Position numbers and translations under genes: made by a program
Assembly: GCA_028287225.1 (NCBI GenBank)
Contig: JAQBPZ010000267.1
Coordinates: 1-8,243, forward strand
Length of the DNA: 8,243 nt
Source: Gemmatimonadota bacterium
GTDB lineage: Bacteria > Gemmatimonadota > Gemmatimonadetes > Gemmatimonadales > Gemmatimonadaceae
Direction: 5' to 3'
The notes under the pieces: generated by a model
The model's input: only the letters and a program-made list of their open reading frames with translations
Database searches by the model: none
What the model was told of the DNA's origin: nothing
Shown: positions 1-4,993 of the stretch, one piece after another
Layout: every line of letters starts with the position of its first letter
Numbering within the stretch: the stretch's first letter is position 1

Positions 1-67
1 CGGGGCATCGCTCGAGTTCCTGGAGGGCAAGGAGCTGCCCGGCCTCTCGGCGCTGACGGACCGATGA
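1..67 (+). CDS. pgk: Phosphoglycerate kinase, C-terminal end only (partial)
   Basis: Only the last 21 residues and the stop are in the window; the gene enters from the left edge and its first complete codon starts at position 2. The visible peptide, GASLEFLEGKELPGLSAL followed by TDR, matches the conserved PGK C-terminus, where the glycine-rich segment before ASLEFLEGK helps bind the nucleotide. PGK interconverts 1,3-bisphosphoglycerate plus ADP with 3-phosphoglycerate plus ATP in cytoplasmic glycolysis and gluconeogenesis. Its TGA (65-67) overlaps the tpiA start codon in an ATGA junction, which implies translational coupling. The pgk-tpiA order is common in bacteria and supports the call, since so little of the protein itself can be read. 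Confidence 0.88.
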   Translation, partial: GASLEFLEGKELPGLSALTDR

Positions 68-825
68 CGCGCACGATCCAGCGTCCGGTGCTCGCCGCCA
101 ACTGGAAGATGAACCTCGGCCCCACGCAGGCCACGGAGTTCCTGCGGGAGTTCCTGCCGACCCACCCGGCGAGCGCGGAGCGCACGGTGATCCTCTTCCC
201 GCCGGCGATCTCCCTCGCGGCGGTGCGGGAGGCCCTCCGCGGCCGCCCGGACATCCAGCTCGGCGTGCAGAACGTGCACACCGAGGAGAAGGGCGCCTTC
301 ACCGGGGAGATCTCGGCCGCGATGGCGGCGGAGGCCGGCGCGGCGTTCGTGCTGGTGGGTCATTCGGAGCGGCGCCACCTGTTCGGCGAGACCGACGCGC
401 AGACCGCGCAGAAGTGCGCGCGGGTGGAGTCCGCGGGATTGACGCCGGCCCTGTGCGTGGGGGAAACGATCGAGCAGCGGGAGCGCGACGAGACGGAGGC
501 GGTGGTGCTGCACCAGCTCCGCGCCGGCGTCTCGGCGATGTCCGACGAGGCGGTCCGGGGGATGATCGTGGCGTACGAGCCGGTGTGGGCCATCGGCACC
601 GGGCGGACCGCGACGCCGGAGGACGCGTCCGCGGTGCACCGGGTGATCCGCGCGGCCCTCGTGGAGCTGGCGGGCGATGGGGCCCTGGAGATCCCGATCC
701 TGTACGGCGGCAGCGCGAACGCGGGGAACGCCGCGGCGCTGCTCGCGGCGGATCAGGTGGACGGGCTGCTCGTGGGTGGCGCCAGCATGAGCGCGCGCAC
801 CTGGGCCACCATCTGCGGGAGCTGA
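64..825 (+). CDS. tpiA: Triosephosphate isomerase
   Basis: This cytoplasmic TIM-barrel enzyme interconverts dihydroxyacetone phosphate and glyceraldehyde 3-phosphate. The 253-residue length is normal for the family. All catalytic landmarks are visible: AANWKMN with the electrophilic Lys15, VGHSERR with His100, and AYEPVWAIGTG with the catalytic base Glu172 followed by the flexible phosphate-gripping loop. The C-terminal phosphate-binding segments YGGSAN (about 214-219) and LLVGGAS (about 235-241) are present too. The start is the ATG that overlaps the pgk stop, so translation is probably coupled to pgk. No separate Shine-Dalgarno sequence is obvious. The gene looks intact and ordinary. No clear intrinsic terminator follows, so read-through toward secG is possible. 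Confidence 0.98.
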   Translation: MTRTIQRPVLAANWKMNLGPTQATEFLREFLPTHPASAERTVILFPPAISLAAVREALRGRPDIQLGVQNVHTEEKGAFTGEISAAMAAEAGAAFVLVGHSERRHLFGETDAQTAQKCARVESAGLTPALCVGETIEQRERDETEAVVLHQLRAGVSAMSDEAVRGMIVAYEPVWAIGTGRTATPEDASAVHRVIRAALVELAGDGALEIPILYGGSANAGNAAALLAADQVDGLLVGGASMSARTWATICGS

Positions 826-928
826 CGCCCCGCGATTCAGCGCACGGCGGGCTGCACGGAACGGCACGTGCCGCGCGCTGCCGCCGGCGCTCGAGGGCGC
901 GCAGCGCACGCGGGCTGCCGTCGGTCAC

Positions 929-957
929 TTGACCCTCGTGCTAAGTCCAGTGATATT
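929..957 (+). promoter_or_regulatory. Sigma70-like promoter upstream of secG
   Basis: TTGACC (929-934, 5 of 6 to consensus) is separated by 17 nt from GATATT (952-957, 4 of 6). The pair lies in a locally AT-richer patch of the 177-nt tpiA-secG gap. Transcription would start near 964, giving a leader of about 38 nt before the secG ATG. The rest of the gap (826-928) is GC-rich and shows no gene and no U-tract terminator. The assignment rests on consensus similarity and position only. Confidence 0.45.
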
Positions 958-1002
958 TGTGGTTTACCTCCCGTTCCGCCCTCCCCGCACCGCGTCGCCG
1001 GC

Positions 1003-1407
1003 ATGTTCAGCTTTCTCCTCACCCTGCTCATCATCGACAGCGTCGTGCTGATCGCCGCCATCCTGCTCCAGAGCGGGAAGGGCAACGGCCTCGCGGCGAG
1101 CTTCGGCGGCGTGAGCAGCTCGGCGGACTCGCTGCTCGGCACGCGCCAGGCGGGCAACCTGCTCACGAAGACGAGCTGGTGGGGCGGCGGAATCTTCCTG
1201 TTCCTCTCGTTCGTGCTCTCCATCTCGTCGGCGCGCCAGCGCGCGCCGAAGTCGGTACTGGACCAGGCGTTCCAGACGCCGGCCCCCGCCACCGCGCCGG
1301 CGACGACGGCGCCCGCAGCCAACGTGGTGCCGGGCCTCACGCCCGCCACCCCCGCGCCCACGGCTCCTGCCGGCCCCCCGGCGTCCGCGCCCTCGGCGAA
1401 GCCTTAA
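1003..1407 (+). CDS. secG: Preprotein translocase subunit SecG
   Basis: SecG is the small auxiliary membrane subunit of the SecYEG channel and assists SecA-driven protein export. The 134-residue product has the family layout. Transmembrane helix 1 covers about residues 2-22. It runs into the signature LLQSGKGNGLAASFGG (21-36), then a polar loop with a Leu-Thr-rich stretch, then helix 2 (about 62-77). The tail after about residue 90 is rich in Pro, Ala and Thr and looks disordered. ATG at 1003 is chosen because it begins directly with helix 1; the open frame extends further upstream, but that part is basic and unlike SecG. No good Shine-Dalgarno sequence is visible. The pgk-tpiA-secG order is a well-known bacterial arrangement and strengthens the call. 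Confidence 0.92.
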   Translation: MFSFLLTLLIIDSVVLIAAILLQSGKGNGLAASFGGVSSSADSLLGTRQAGNLLTKTSWWGGGIFLFLSFVLSISSARQRAPKSVLDQAFQTPAPATAPATTAPAANVVPGLTPATPAPTAPAGPPASAPSAKP

Positions 1408-1424
1408 CGTTGGGCGCTTCCCGG

Positions 1425-2528
1425 ATGGACGTCCCAGGGTTCCTCCTCCTCGAGGATGGAACCCTGTTTCGCGGAGTGATCCGCGGGGCCATGGTGACCA
1501 CCGTGGCCGAGGTGGTATTCACCACCAACATGAGCGGCTACCAGGAGGTCTTCACCGACCCCTCGTACCGCGGCCAGATCGTCGTGATGACCGCGCCGAT
1601 GCTGGGCAACTACGGCGTGAACCCCGCCGACCCGGAATCGGGTGCCCCGCAGGTTGCCGGCGTGATCTGCCGCGAGCTCGCGCGCACCTACTCCAACTGG
1701 CGCGCCGAGGGCGATCTCGAGAGCTACCTGGCCGCCGCGCAGATCCCGCTGCTGGAAGGAGTTGACACCCGTCAGCTCACGCGTCACCTGAGGACGGCCG
1801 GCGTCGTCAACGGCGTCGTCGGCATGGGCACCGAGCCCACCGACGAGGCCCGCGCGGCGCTCGATGCCTGCCCGTCGATGGAGGGCCTCGACCTCGCGTC
1901 GCGGGTCACGACGCACGAGGCGTACGAGTGGGGGAACCCGCAGGCGCCGCATCACGTCGTGGCGTACGACTTCGGCATCAAGCGCAACATCCTCCGCCTG
2001 TTCGACGACGCCGGGTGCCGCGTGACCGTGGTGCCGGCGCAGACGCCGGCGTCGGACGTCCTGGCGATGGCGCCCGATGGGGTGTTCCTCTCCAACGGGC
2101 CGGGCGACCCGGACGCCATCGCCTATGCGCCGGCGACGATTCGCGCGATCGCCGAGCGGGAAGTGCCGATCTTCGGGATCTGCCTGGGGCACCAGCTCCT
2201 CGGGCTCACGTACGGCGCGTCCACGGCGAAGATGCCCTACGGCCACCGCGGCGGAAACCACCCCGTCCGGGAGGTCGCGACGGGCCGGATCCTGATCACC
2301 TCCCAGAACCACGGGTTCGCGGTGCAGGGCAGCGAGGCGTCCATCCCGGGAGCACCGGATCTGGAGGTGACGCACGTGAACCTGAACGACGGGACCGTGG
2401 AAGGGCTGCGCCACCGCGAGCTGCCGATCTTCGCCGTCCAGTACCATCCGGAGGCCGCGCCGGGGCCGCATGACGCTCGTCCGCTGTTCGGGCAGTTCAT
2501 GGAACGGGTGCGAAAGTCGCAAGGCTGA
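1425..2528 (+). CDS. carA: Carbamoyl-phosphate synthase small (glutaminase) subunit
   Basis: CarA hydrolyses glutamine and channels ammonia to CarB, which makes carbamoyl phosphate for pyrimidine and arginine synthesis. The 367-residue length is typical. The N-terminal CarA-specific domain carries TTNMSGYQEVFTDPSY (33-48) and GVDTRQLTRHLR (112-123). A class I glutamine amidotransferase domain begins near residue 177 with YDFGIKRNILR. The nucleophile Cys253 is in GICLGHQ, and the partners His341 and Glu343 are in YHPEA. SQNHGF (293-298) and SNGPGDP (223-229) are also conserved, so the triad is complete. ATG at 1425 starts the usual CarA N-terminus, 17 nt after secG, which suggests cotranscription, although no Shine-Dalgarno sequence is visible. 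carB is not adjacent, because an HU-family gene follows under its own promoter. Confidence 0.98.
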   Translation: MDVPGFLLLEDGTLFRGVIRGAMVTTVAEVVFTTNMSGYQEVFTDPSYRGQIVVMTAPMLGNYGVNPADPESGAPQVAGVICRELARTYSNWRAEGDLESYLAAAQIPLLEGVDTRQLTRHLRTAGVVNGVVGMGTEPTDEARAALDACPSMEGLDLASRVTTHEAYEWGNPQAPHHVVAYDFGIKRNILRLFDDAGCRVTVVPAQTPASDVLAMAPDGVFLSNGPGDPDAIAYAPATIRAIAEREVPIFGICLGHQLLGLTYGASTAKMPYGHRGGNHPVREVATGRILITSQNHGFAVQGSEASIPGAPDLEVTHVNLNDGTVEGLRHRELPIFAVQYHPEAAPGPHDARPLFGQFMERVRKSQG

Positions 2529-2539
2529 AGTGGGCCAAG

Positions 2540-2556
2540 CTCTTGACACACAAGAG
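2540..2556. promoter_or_regulatory. Small dyad overlapping the -35 box (possible operator)
   Basis: CTCTTG (2540-2545) and CAAGAG (2551-2556) form a perfect 6-bp inverted repeat around ACACA. The dyad covers most of the -35 hexamer of the HU promoter, where a bound repressor would block RNA polymerase. The symmetry is seen directly. An operator role is inference, because a 6-bp dyad can occur by chance. Confidence 0.25.
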
Positions 2557-2570
2557 TTAACGCGGATAAG
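2543..2570 (+). promoter_or_regulatory. Sigma70-like promoter for the HU-family gene
   Basis: A perfect TTGACA (2543-2548) is followed after 16 nt by GATAAG (2565-2570, 4 of 6 to consensus). Transcription would begin near 2577, giving a leader of about 39 nt. The site falls in the 87-nt carA-HU gap, which is noticeably AT-richer than its surroundings. Its -35 box overlaps an inverted repeat, listed separately. Confidence 0.55.
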
Positions 2571-2603
2571 TTCGATGCAGTTGGAGCCCCCTCCGCCGCC
2601 CTC

Positions 2604-2607
2604 GAGG
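2604..2607 (+). promoter_or_regulatory. Shine-Dalgarno site of the HU-family gene
   Basis: GAGG ends 8 nt before the ATG at 2616. It is one of the few clear ribosome-binding sites in this window and fixes the start of the HU-family gene. Confidence 0.6.
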
Positions 2608-2615
2608 CACCTGTC

Positions 2616-2954
2616 ATGACGAAAGCCGATCTGGTGGAGCGGGTCACCGCCCAGATTTCCCGCACGGCGGGTCCGATGATCTCCAAGAAGGACTGCGCGC
2701 GGGTCGTGGACTCGTTCCTTGACGCGATCAAGGAGGCGCTCCAGGAGCAGAAGAACATCGAGGTGCGCGGGTTCGGCACCTTCAAGATCCGCCACCGCAA
2801 GACCCGCATGGCGCGCAACCCCCGCACCGGCTCGCCGGTGGAAGTGAGCGCGCGCCCGGTGCCGGTGTTCAAGCCCTCCAAGGAGCTCCGCGCCATGGTG
2901 GCGAACATCTCCATCGAGGAGCTGGAGAACGATTACGAGGACGCCGACGCGTAA
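2616..2954 (+). CDS. HU/IHF-family nucleoid DNA-binding protein with acidic C-terminal tail
   Basis: This is a small histone-like protein that should dimerise, bind the DNA minor groove and bend DNA in the nucleoid. The N-terminal MTKADLVERV begins the helical dimerisation part. The signature GFGTFKIRHRKTRMARNP (about 52-69) leads to the arm tip NPRTG (68-72) with the DNA-intercalating Pro69, then VPVFKPSKELR (82-92). At 112 residues it is about 20 longer than a standard HU. The extra part is an acidic tail with EELENDYEDADA at its end. The sequence alone does not separate HU from IHF subunits, so no symbol is given. The start is supported by a GAGG site. The gene has its own promoter and an intrinsic terminator, so it is probably a single-gene transcript, with possible read-through from carA. 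Confidence 0.95.
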   Translation: MTKADLVERVTAQISRTAGPMISKKDCARVVDSFLDAIKEALQEQKNIEVRGFGTFKIRHRKTRMARNPRTGSPVEVSARPVPVFKPSKELRAMVANISIEELENDYEDADA

Positions 2955-2976
2955 CCGCTTCGCCGCGTTGCAGTTG

Positions 2977-3004
2977 AGCCCCGGCCACCGTGCCGGGGCT
3001 TTTT
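2977..3004 (+). terminator. Intrinsic terminator after the HU-family gene
   Basis: AGCCCCGGC (2977-2985) pairs perfectly with GCCGGGGCT (2992-3000) around a 6-nt loop, and the stem runs straight into a T-run (3000-3004). This 9-bp GC-rich stem plus U-tract is a textbook Rho-independent terminator. It lies 22 nt after the HU stop and isolates the moa genes from upstream transcription. Confidence 0.92.
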
Positions 3005-3083
3005 GTTGCGGGCTCGTTCCGCCACGGGGCGCACGCATTGCGGGATCGGGCTGCACGCATCGGGCAGCCAGCGGCGGAGCACA

Positions 3084-3113
3084 GGAACTTCCCCGGACCC
3101 TGCCGGTTCAATA
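3084..3113 (+). promoter_or_regulatory. Possible ECF-sigma (RpoE-like) promoter before moaD
   Basis: GGAACTT (3084-3090) and TCAATA (3108-3113) are 17 nt apart. The pair resembles the GGAACTT -35 and TC-type -10 elements of RpoE/AlgU-class promoters. No sigma70-type pair is evident in the 3005-3115 gap, yet a terminator lies upstream, so the moa operon needs a promoter here. Predicted initiation (about 3119-3121) would fall between two candidate moaD start codons. The match is seen in the sequence; the sigma-factor assignment is inference. Confidence 0.28.
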
Positions 3114-3124
3114 GCATGCATCCC

Positions 3125-3367
3125 ATGAGCGTCACGGTCCTCCTCTTCGCCTCCTACGCCGACGCGCTCGGCGCGCCCAGCCTCAGCGTGGAGCTGCCGG
3201 CCGGCGCGACGGTCGCGGACGTGCTGTCGGCCGTGCGCCGCCGCCCCGGCGCGGAGCGGCTGCCCCCGCGGCCGCTGGTGGCGGTGAACCAGCGCTATGC
3301 GTCGCCAGCCAGCCCGGTCGGCCCGGGCGACGAGGTCGCGCTCATCCCACCGGTCGCGGGCGGATGA
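3125..3367 (+). CDS. moaD: Molybdopterin synthase sulfur carrier subunit MoaD
   Basis: MoaD is a ubiquitin-fold protein whose C-terminal Gly-Gly is adenylated and thiocarboxylated. It then donates sulfur to cyclic pyranopterin monophosphate within molybdopterin synthase. The 80-residue product opens with a beta-strand (VTVLLFASYADALG) and has the ELPAGATVADVL segment (23-34). It ends in PGDEVALIPPVAGG, with the essential Gly-Gly at 79-80 and nothing after it. ThiS-like carriers share the fold, but the downstream moaE and moaA settle the assignment. ATG at 3125 is used because MoaD proteins begin right at the first strand; an in-frame ATG at 3116 would add three residues and cannot be excluded. 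No Shine-Dalgarno sequence is visible. The stop overlaps the moaE start (ATGA at 3364). Confidence 0.9.
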   Translation: MSVTVLLFASYADALGAPSLSVELPAGATVADVLSAVRRRPGAERLPPRPLVAVNQRYASPASPVGPGDEVALIPPVAGG

Positions 3368-3831
3368 CGCGGGTCGGGCGCATCGTGACCGCGCCGATCG
3401 ATCCGGCGAGGCTCCTCGCCGACGTCTCGCGTCCCGCCAACGGCGCGATCCTCCTCTTCCTCGGCGTCGTGCGCGACACGAACGACGGGCGGGGCGTCAC
3501 GGGCATCGAGTACTCCGCCTACGAGGCCATGGCCCTCCGGGAGCTCCAGGCCATCGCCGACGAGGTGGGCGAATCGCTCGGCGTCGACGACCTGGTCATC
3601 GAGCACCGGCTCGGCGAGCTCGGCCTGCTGGAGGCGAGCGTGGGAATCGCCGTGGCGCACCCGCACCGTGGCGAGGCGTACGACGCCTCGCGCCGGGTGA
3701 TCGAGGAGCTGAAGCGGCGCGTCCCCATCTGGAAGCGGGAGCACTACGTGGACGGCACCCGGCAGTGGGTCGCCAACGCCTCCGGCAGCTCCGCCGGCGT
3801 GGCGCCCGGCGTTGGACCGGTGGCCCGATGA
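3364..3831 (+). CDS. moaE: Molybdopterin synthase catalytic subunit MoaE
   Basis: MoaE forms the heterotetrameric molybdopterin synthase with MoaD and converts cyclic pyranopterin monophosphate to the dithiolene molybdopterin. The 155-residue protein has the family segments in order: GAILLFLGVVRDTNDG (27-42), YSAYEAMALREL (50-61), HRLGELGLLE (81-90), VAHPHRGEAYDA (97-108) and LKRRVPIWKREHYVDG (116-131). Lys117 and Lys124 keep the spacing of the two active-site lysines known from E. coli MoaE (119 and 126). The last 18 or so residues are Gly/Ala/Ser-rich and probably disordered. The ATG overlaps the moaD stop and the TGA overlaps the moaA start, so the three proteins are likely translationally coupled. 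Confidence 0.96.
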   Translation: MTRVGRIVTAPIDPARLLADVSRPANGAILLFLGVVRDTNDGRGVTGIEYSAYEAMALRELQAIADEVGESLGVDDLVIEHRLGELGLLEASVGIAVAHPHRGEAYDASRRVIEELKRRVPIWKREHYVDGTRQWVANASGSSAGVAPGVGPVAR

Positions 3832-4817
3832 GCGGCGCGCCCCTGGTCGACCAGTTCGGCCGGACGATCGAGTACCTGCGCATCTCGGTGACCGATCGCT
3901 GCAACTTCCGCTGCCAGTACTGCATGCCGCTGGAAGGGATGCCGTGGCTGCCCAAGGCCGACATCCTCAGCTACGAGGAGATCCACGAGGTGGTCCGGCA
4001 GCTCGGACCCTTGGGGCTGCGCCGGATCCGGCTCACCGGGGGCGAGCCGACGATCCGGCCCCAGCTCTCGCGGCTCGTGGCGATGCTGCGCGGCGTGCCG
4101 GAGGTGGAGGACATCGCGCTGTCGACGAACGGCGTGAAGCTGCCGCAGCTCGCCGCCGAGCTGGCCGCAGCCGGGCTTGACCGGGTGAACATCTCGGCGG
4201 ACAGCCTGCGCAGCGAGCGCATCGTCCAGATCGCGCGCCGCGACCTGGGGTTCGAGCCCGTGGCGGCGGCGCAGGCGGCCGAGGACGCCGGCCTGGGGCC
4301 GATCAAGCTGAACGTGGTGGTGATGCGCGGGACGAACGACGACGAGGTGGTGGACTTCGCGCGCCTCACGCTCGCGCACGCGTGGCACGTGCGCTTCATC
4401 GAGCTCATGCCGGTGGGGCAGATGGAATCCGTCACCGACGCGCACGTGGTGCCGAGCGAGGAGATACTCGCCCGCATCCGGGCCGCCCTGGGGCCGCTCG
4501 TTCCCACGGCGGGGCCGGCGCGCGGCAACGGGCCCGCGGCGTATCACCGCCTCGAGGGCGCGCTCGGCACGATCGGCGTGATCACGCCCATGACCCATAC
4601 CTACTGCGGGAGCTGCAACCGCGTGCGCCTCACCGCCGACGGCCGGCTGCGCACCTGCCTGTTCGGGGACCACGAGGTGGACCTTCGCACGCCACTCCGC
4701 GCCGGCCTTCCGCTGGAGCCGTTCGTCCGCCAGGCGCTCGCGGAGAAGCCGGAGCAGCACGCGCTGCTTTCCCGGCGCAACGGAGGGCTCCGTGCCCTGA
4801 GCCAGGTGGGAGGCTGA
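3828..4817 (+). CDS. moaA: GTP 3',8-cyclase MoaA (radical SAM)
   Basis: MoaA catalyses the first step of molybdenum-cofactor synthesis: radical-SAM cyclisation of GTP to 3',8-cyclo-7,8-dihydro-GTP, which MoaC then converts to cyclic pyranopterin monophosphate. The 329-residue length is normal. The SAM-binding 4Fe-4S site is CNFRCQYC (Cys25, Cys29, Cys32, a CX3CX2C motif), followed by LTGGEPT (69-75) and STNG (99-102). The second, substrate-binding cluster uses Cys260, Cys263 and Cys277, within YCGSCNRVRLTADGRLRTC. The protein ends in the conserved Gly-Gly (328-329) needed for activity in characterised homologues. One small variation is VNISADSL (120-127), with Ala at a position usually held by Leu or Val. 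It overlaps moaE by ATGA. moaC is not in the window. Confidence 0.97.
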   Translation: MSGAPLVDQFGRTIEYLRISVTDRCNFRCQYCMPLEGMPWLPKADILSYEEIHEVVRQLGPLGLRRIRLTGGEPTIRPQLSRLVAMLRGVPEVEDIALSTNGVKLPQLAAELAAAGLDRVNISADSLRSERIVQIARRDLGFEPVAAAQAAEDAGLGPIKLNVVVMRGTNDDEVVDFARLTLAHAWHVRFIELMPVGQMESVTDAHVVPSEEILARIRAALGPLVPTAGPARGNGPAAYHRLEGALGTIGVITPMTHTYCGSCNRVRLTADGRLRTCLFGDHEVDLRTPLRAGLPLEPFVRQALAEKPEQHALLSRRNGGLRALSQVGG

Positions 4818-4830
4818 CGGGCGAGGCAGG

Positions 4831-4915
4831 GGCGTTTGCGGTTTGCGGTGAGCGGTTGGCGGTCAGACCTCGGGACGCTTCTACTGCCAACCGCTCACCG
4901 CAAACCGCAAACGCC
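4831..4915. repeat. Perfect 30-bp inverted repeat built from a 7-nt motif
   Basis: The left arm (4831-4860) is the exact reverse complement of the right arm (4886-4915), with a 25-nt loop between. Within the left arm and its edge, the heptad CGGTNNG occurs four times in tandem (4839, 4846, 4853, 4860), after a degenerate fifth copy at 4832; the right arm carries the complement CNNACCG. As RNA this would be a very stable hairpin. No U-tract follows the right arm, so it is not a standard intrinsic terminator, though it could block 3' exonucleases or aid termination. It begins 13 nt after the moaA stop and ends 11 nt before the putative mdh -35 box. It resembles REP/MITE-type dispersed intergenic palindromes, but no copy number can be judged from one window. 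Confidence 0.9.
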
Positions 4916-4926
4916 GTTCAGGCAGG

Positions 4927-4955
4927 GTGACTTCTGTCCGCCCCCTCGATACTTT
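4927..4955 (+). promoter_or_regulatory. Possible sigma70 promoter upstream of mdh
   Basis: GTGACT (4927-4932, 4 of 6 to consensus) and TACTTT (4950-4955, 3 of 6) are spaced by 17 nt in the AT-richer part of the moaA-mdh gap. Initiation near 4962 would give a leader of about 32 nt. The match is weaker than for the HU promoter, but its position just after the inverted repeat fits an independent mdh transcript. Confidence 0.35.
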
Positions 4956-4993
4956 AGCAGGACAGGACCTCACCTTCAGACAAGATCGCTCTC

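Noticed and set aside
862..873. 12-bp perfect palindrome CGGCACGTGCCG in the tpiA-secG gap
   Set aside because: In DNA this GC-rich, 12-bp palindromes are expected by chance in several kilobases. It has no second copy nearby and sits well upstream of the promoter.
414..932. Plus-strand frame inside tpiA running into the gap
   Set aside because: The product is almost entirely Arg, Gly and Ala, and it is out of frame with an intact tpiA.
868..1002. In-frame upstream extension of secG
   Set aside because: It would add 45 basic, low-complexity residues before the first membrane helix and would start upstream of the likely promoter.
957..1424. In-frame upstream extension of carA through secG
   Set aside because: It overlaps secG in another frame and reads as Arg/Pro/Ala-rich nonsense. 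The conserved CarA N-terminus begins at 1425.
1404..3056. Long open frame on the minus strand (550 codons) antisense to carA and the HU-family gene
   Set aside because: It is a compositional shadow of GC-rich genes. The translation is low-complexity, rich in Arg, His, Gly and Val, has no recognisable domain, and crosses a terminator and promoters of well-identified plus-strand genes.
3031..3069. 8-nt direct repeat GCACGCAT (3031 and 3053) and a small GGCTGC/GCAGCC hairpin (3049-3069) in the moaD leader region; possible Moco riboswitch
   Set aside because: The repeat and 6-bp stem are too short to stand out. I could not recognise the conserved core of the molybdenum-cofactor riboswitch in the 110 nt available. 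A covariance-model search with the Moco RNA family would settle it.
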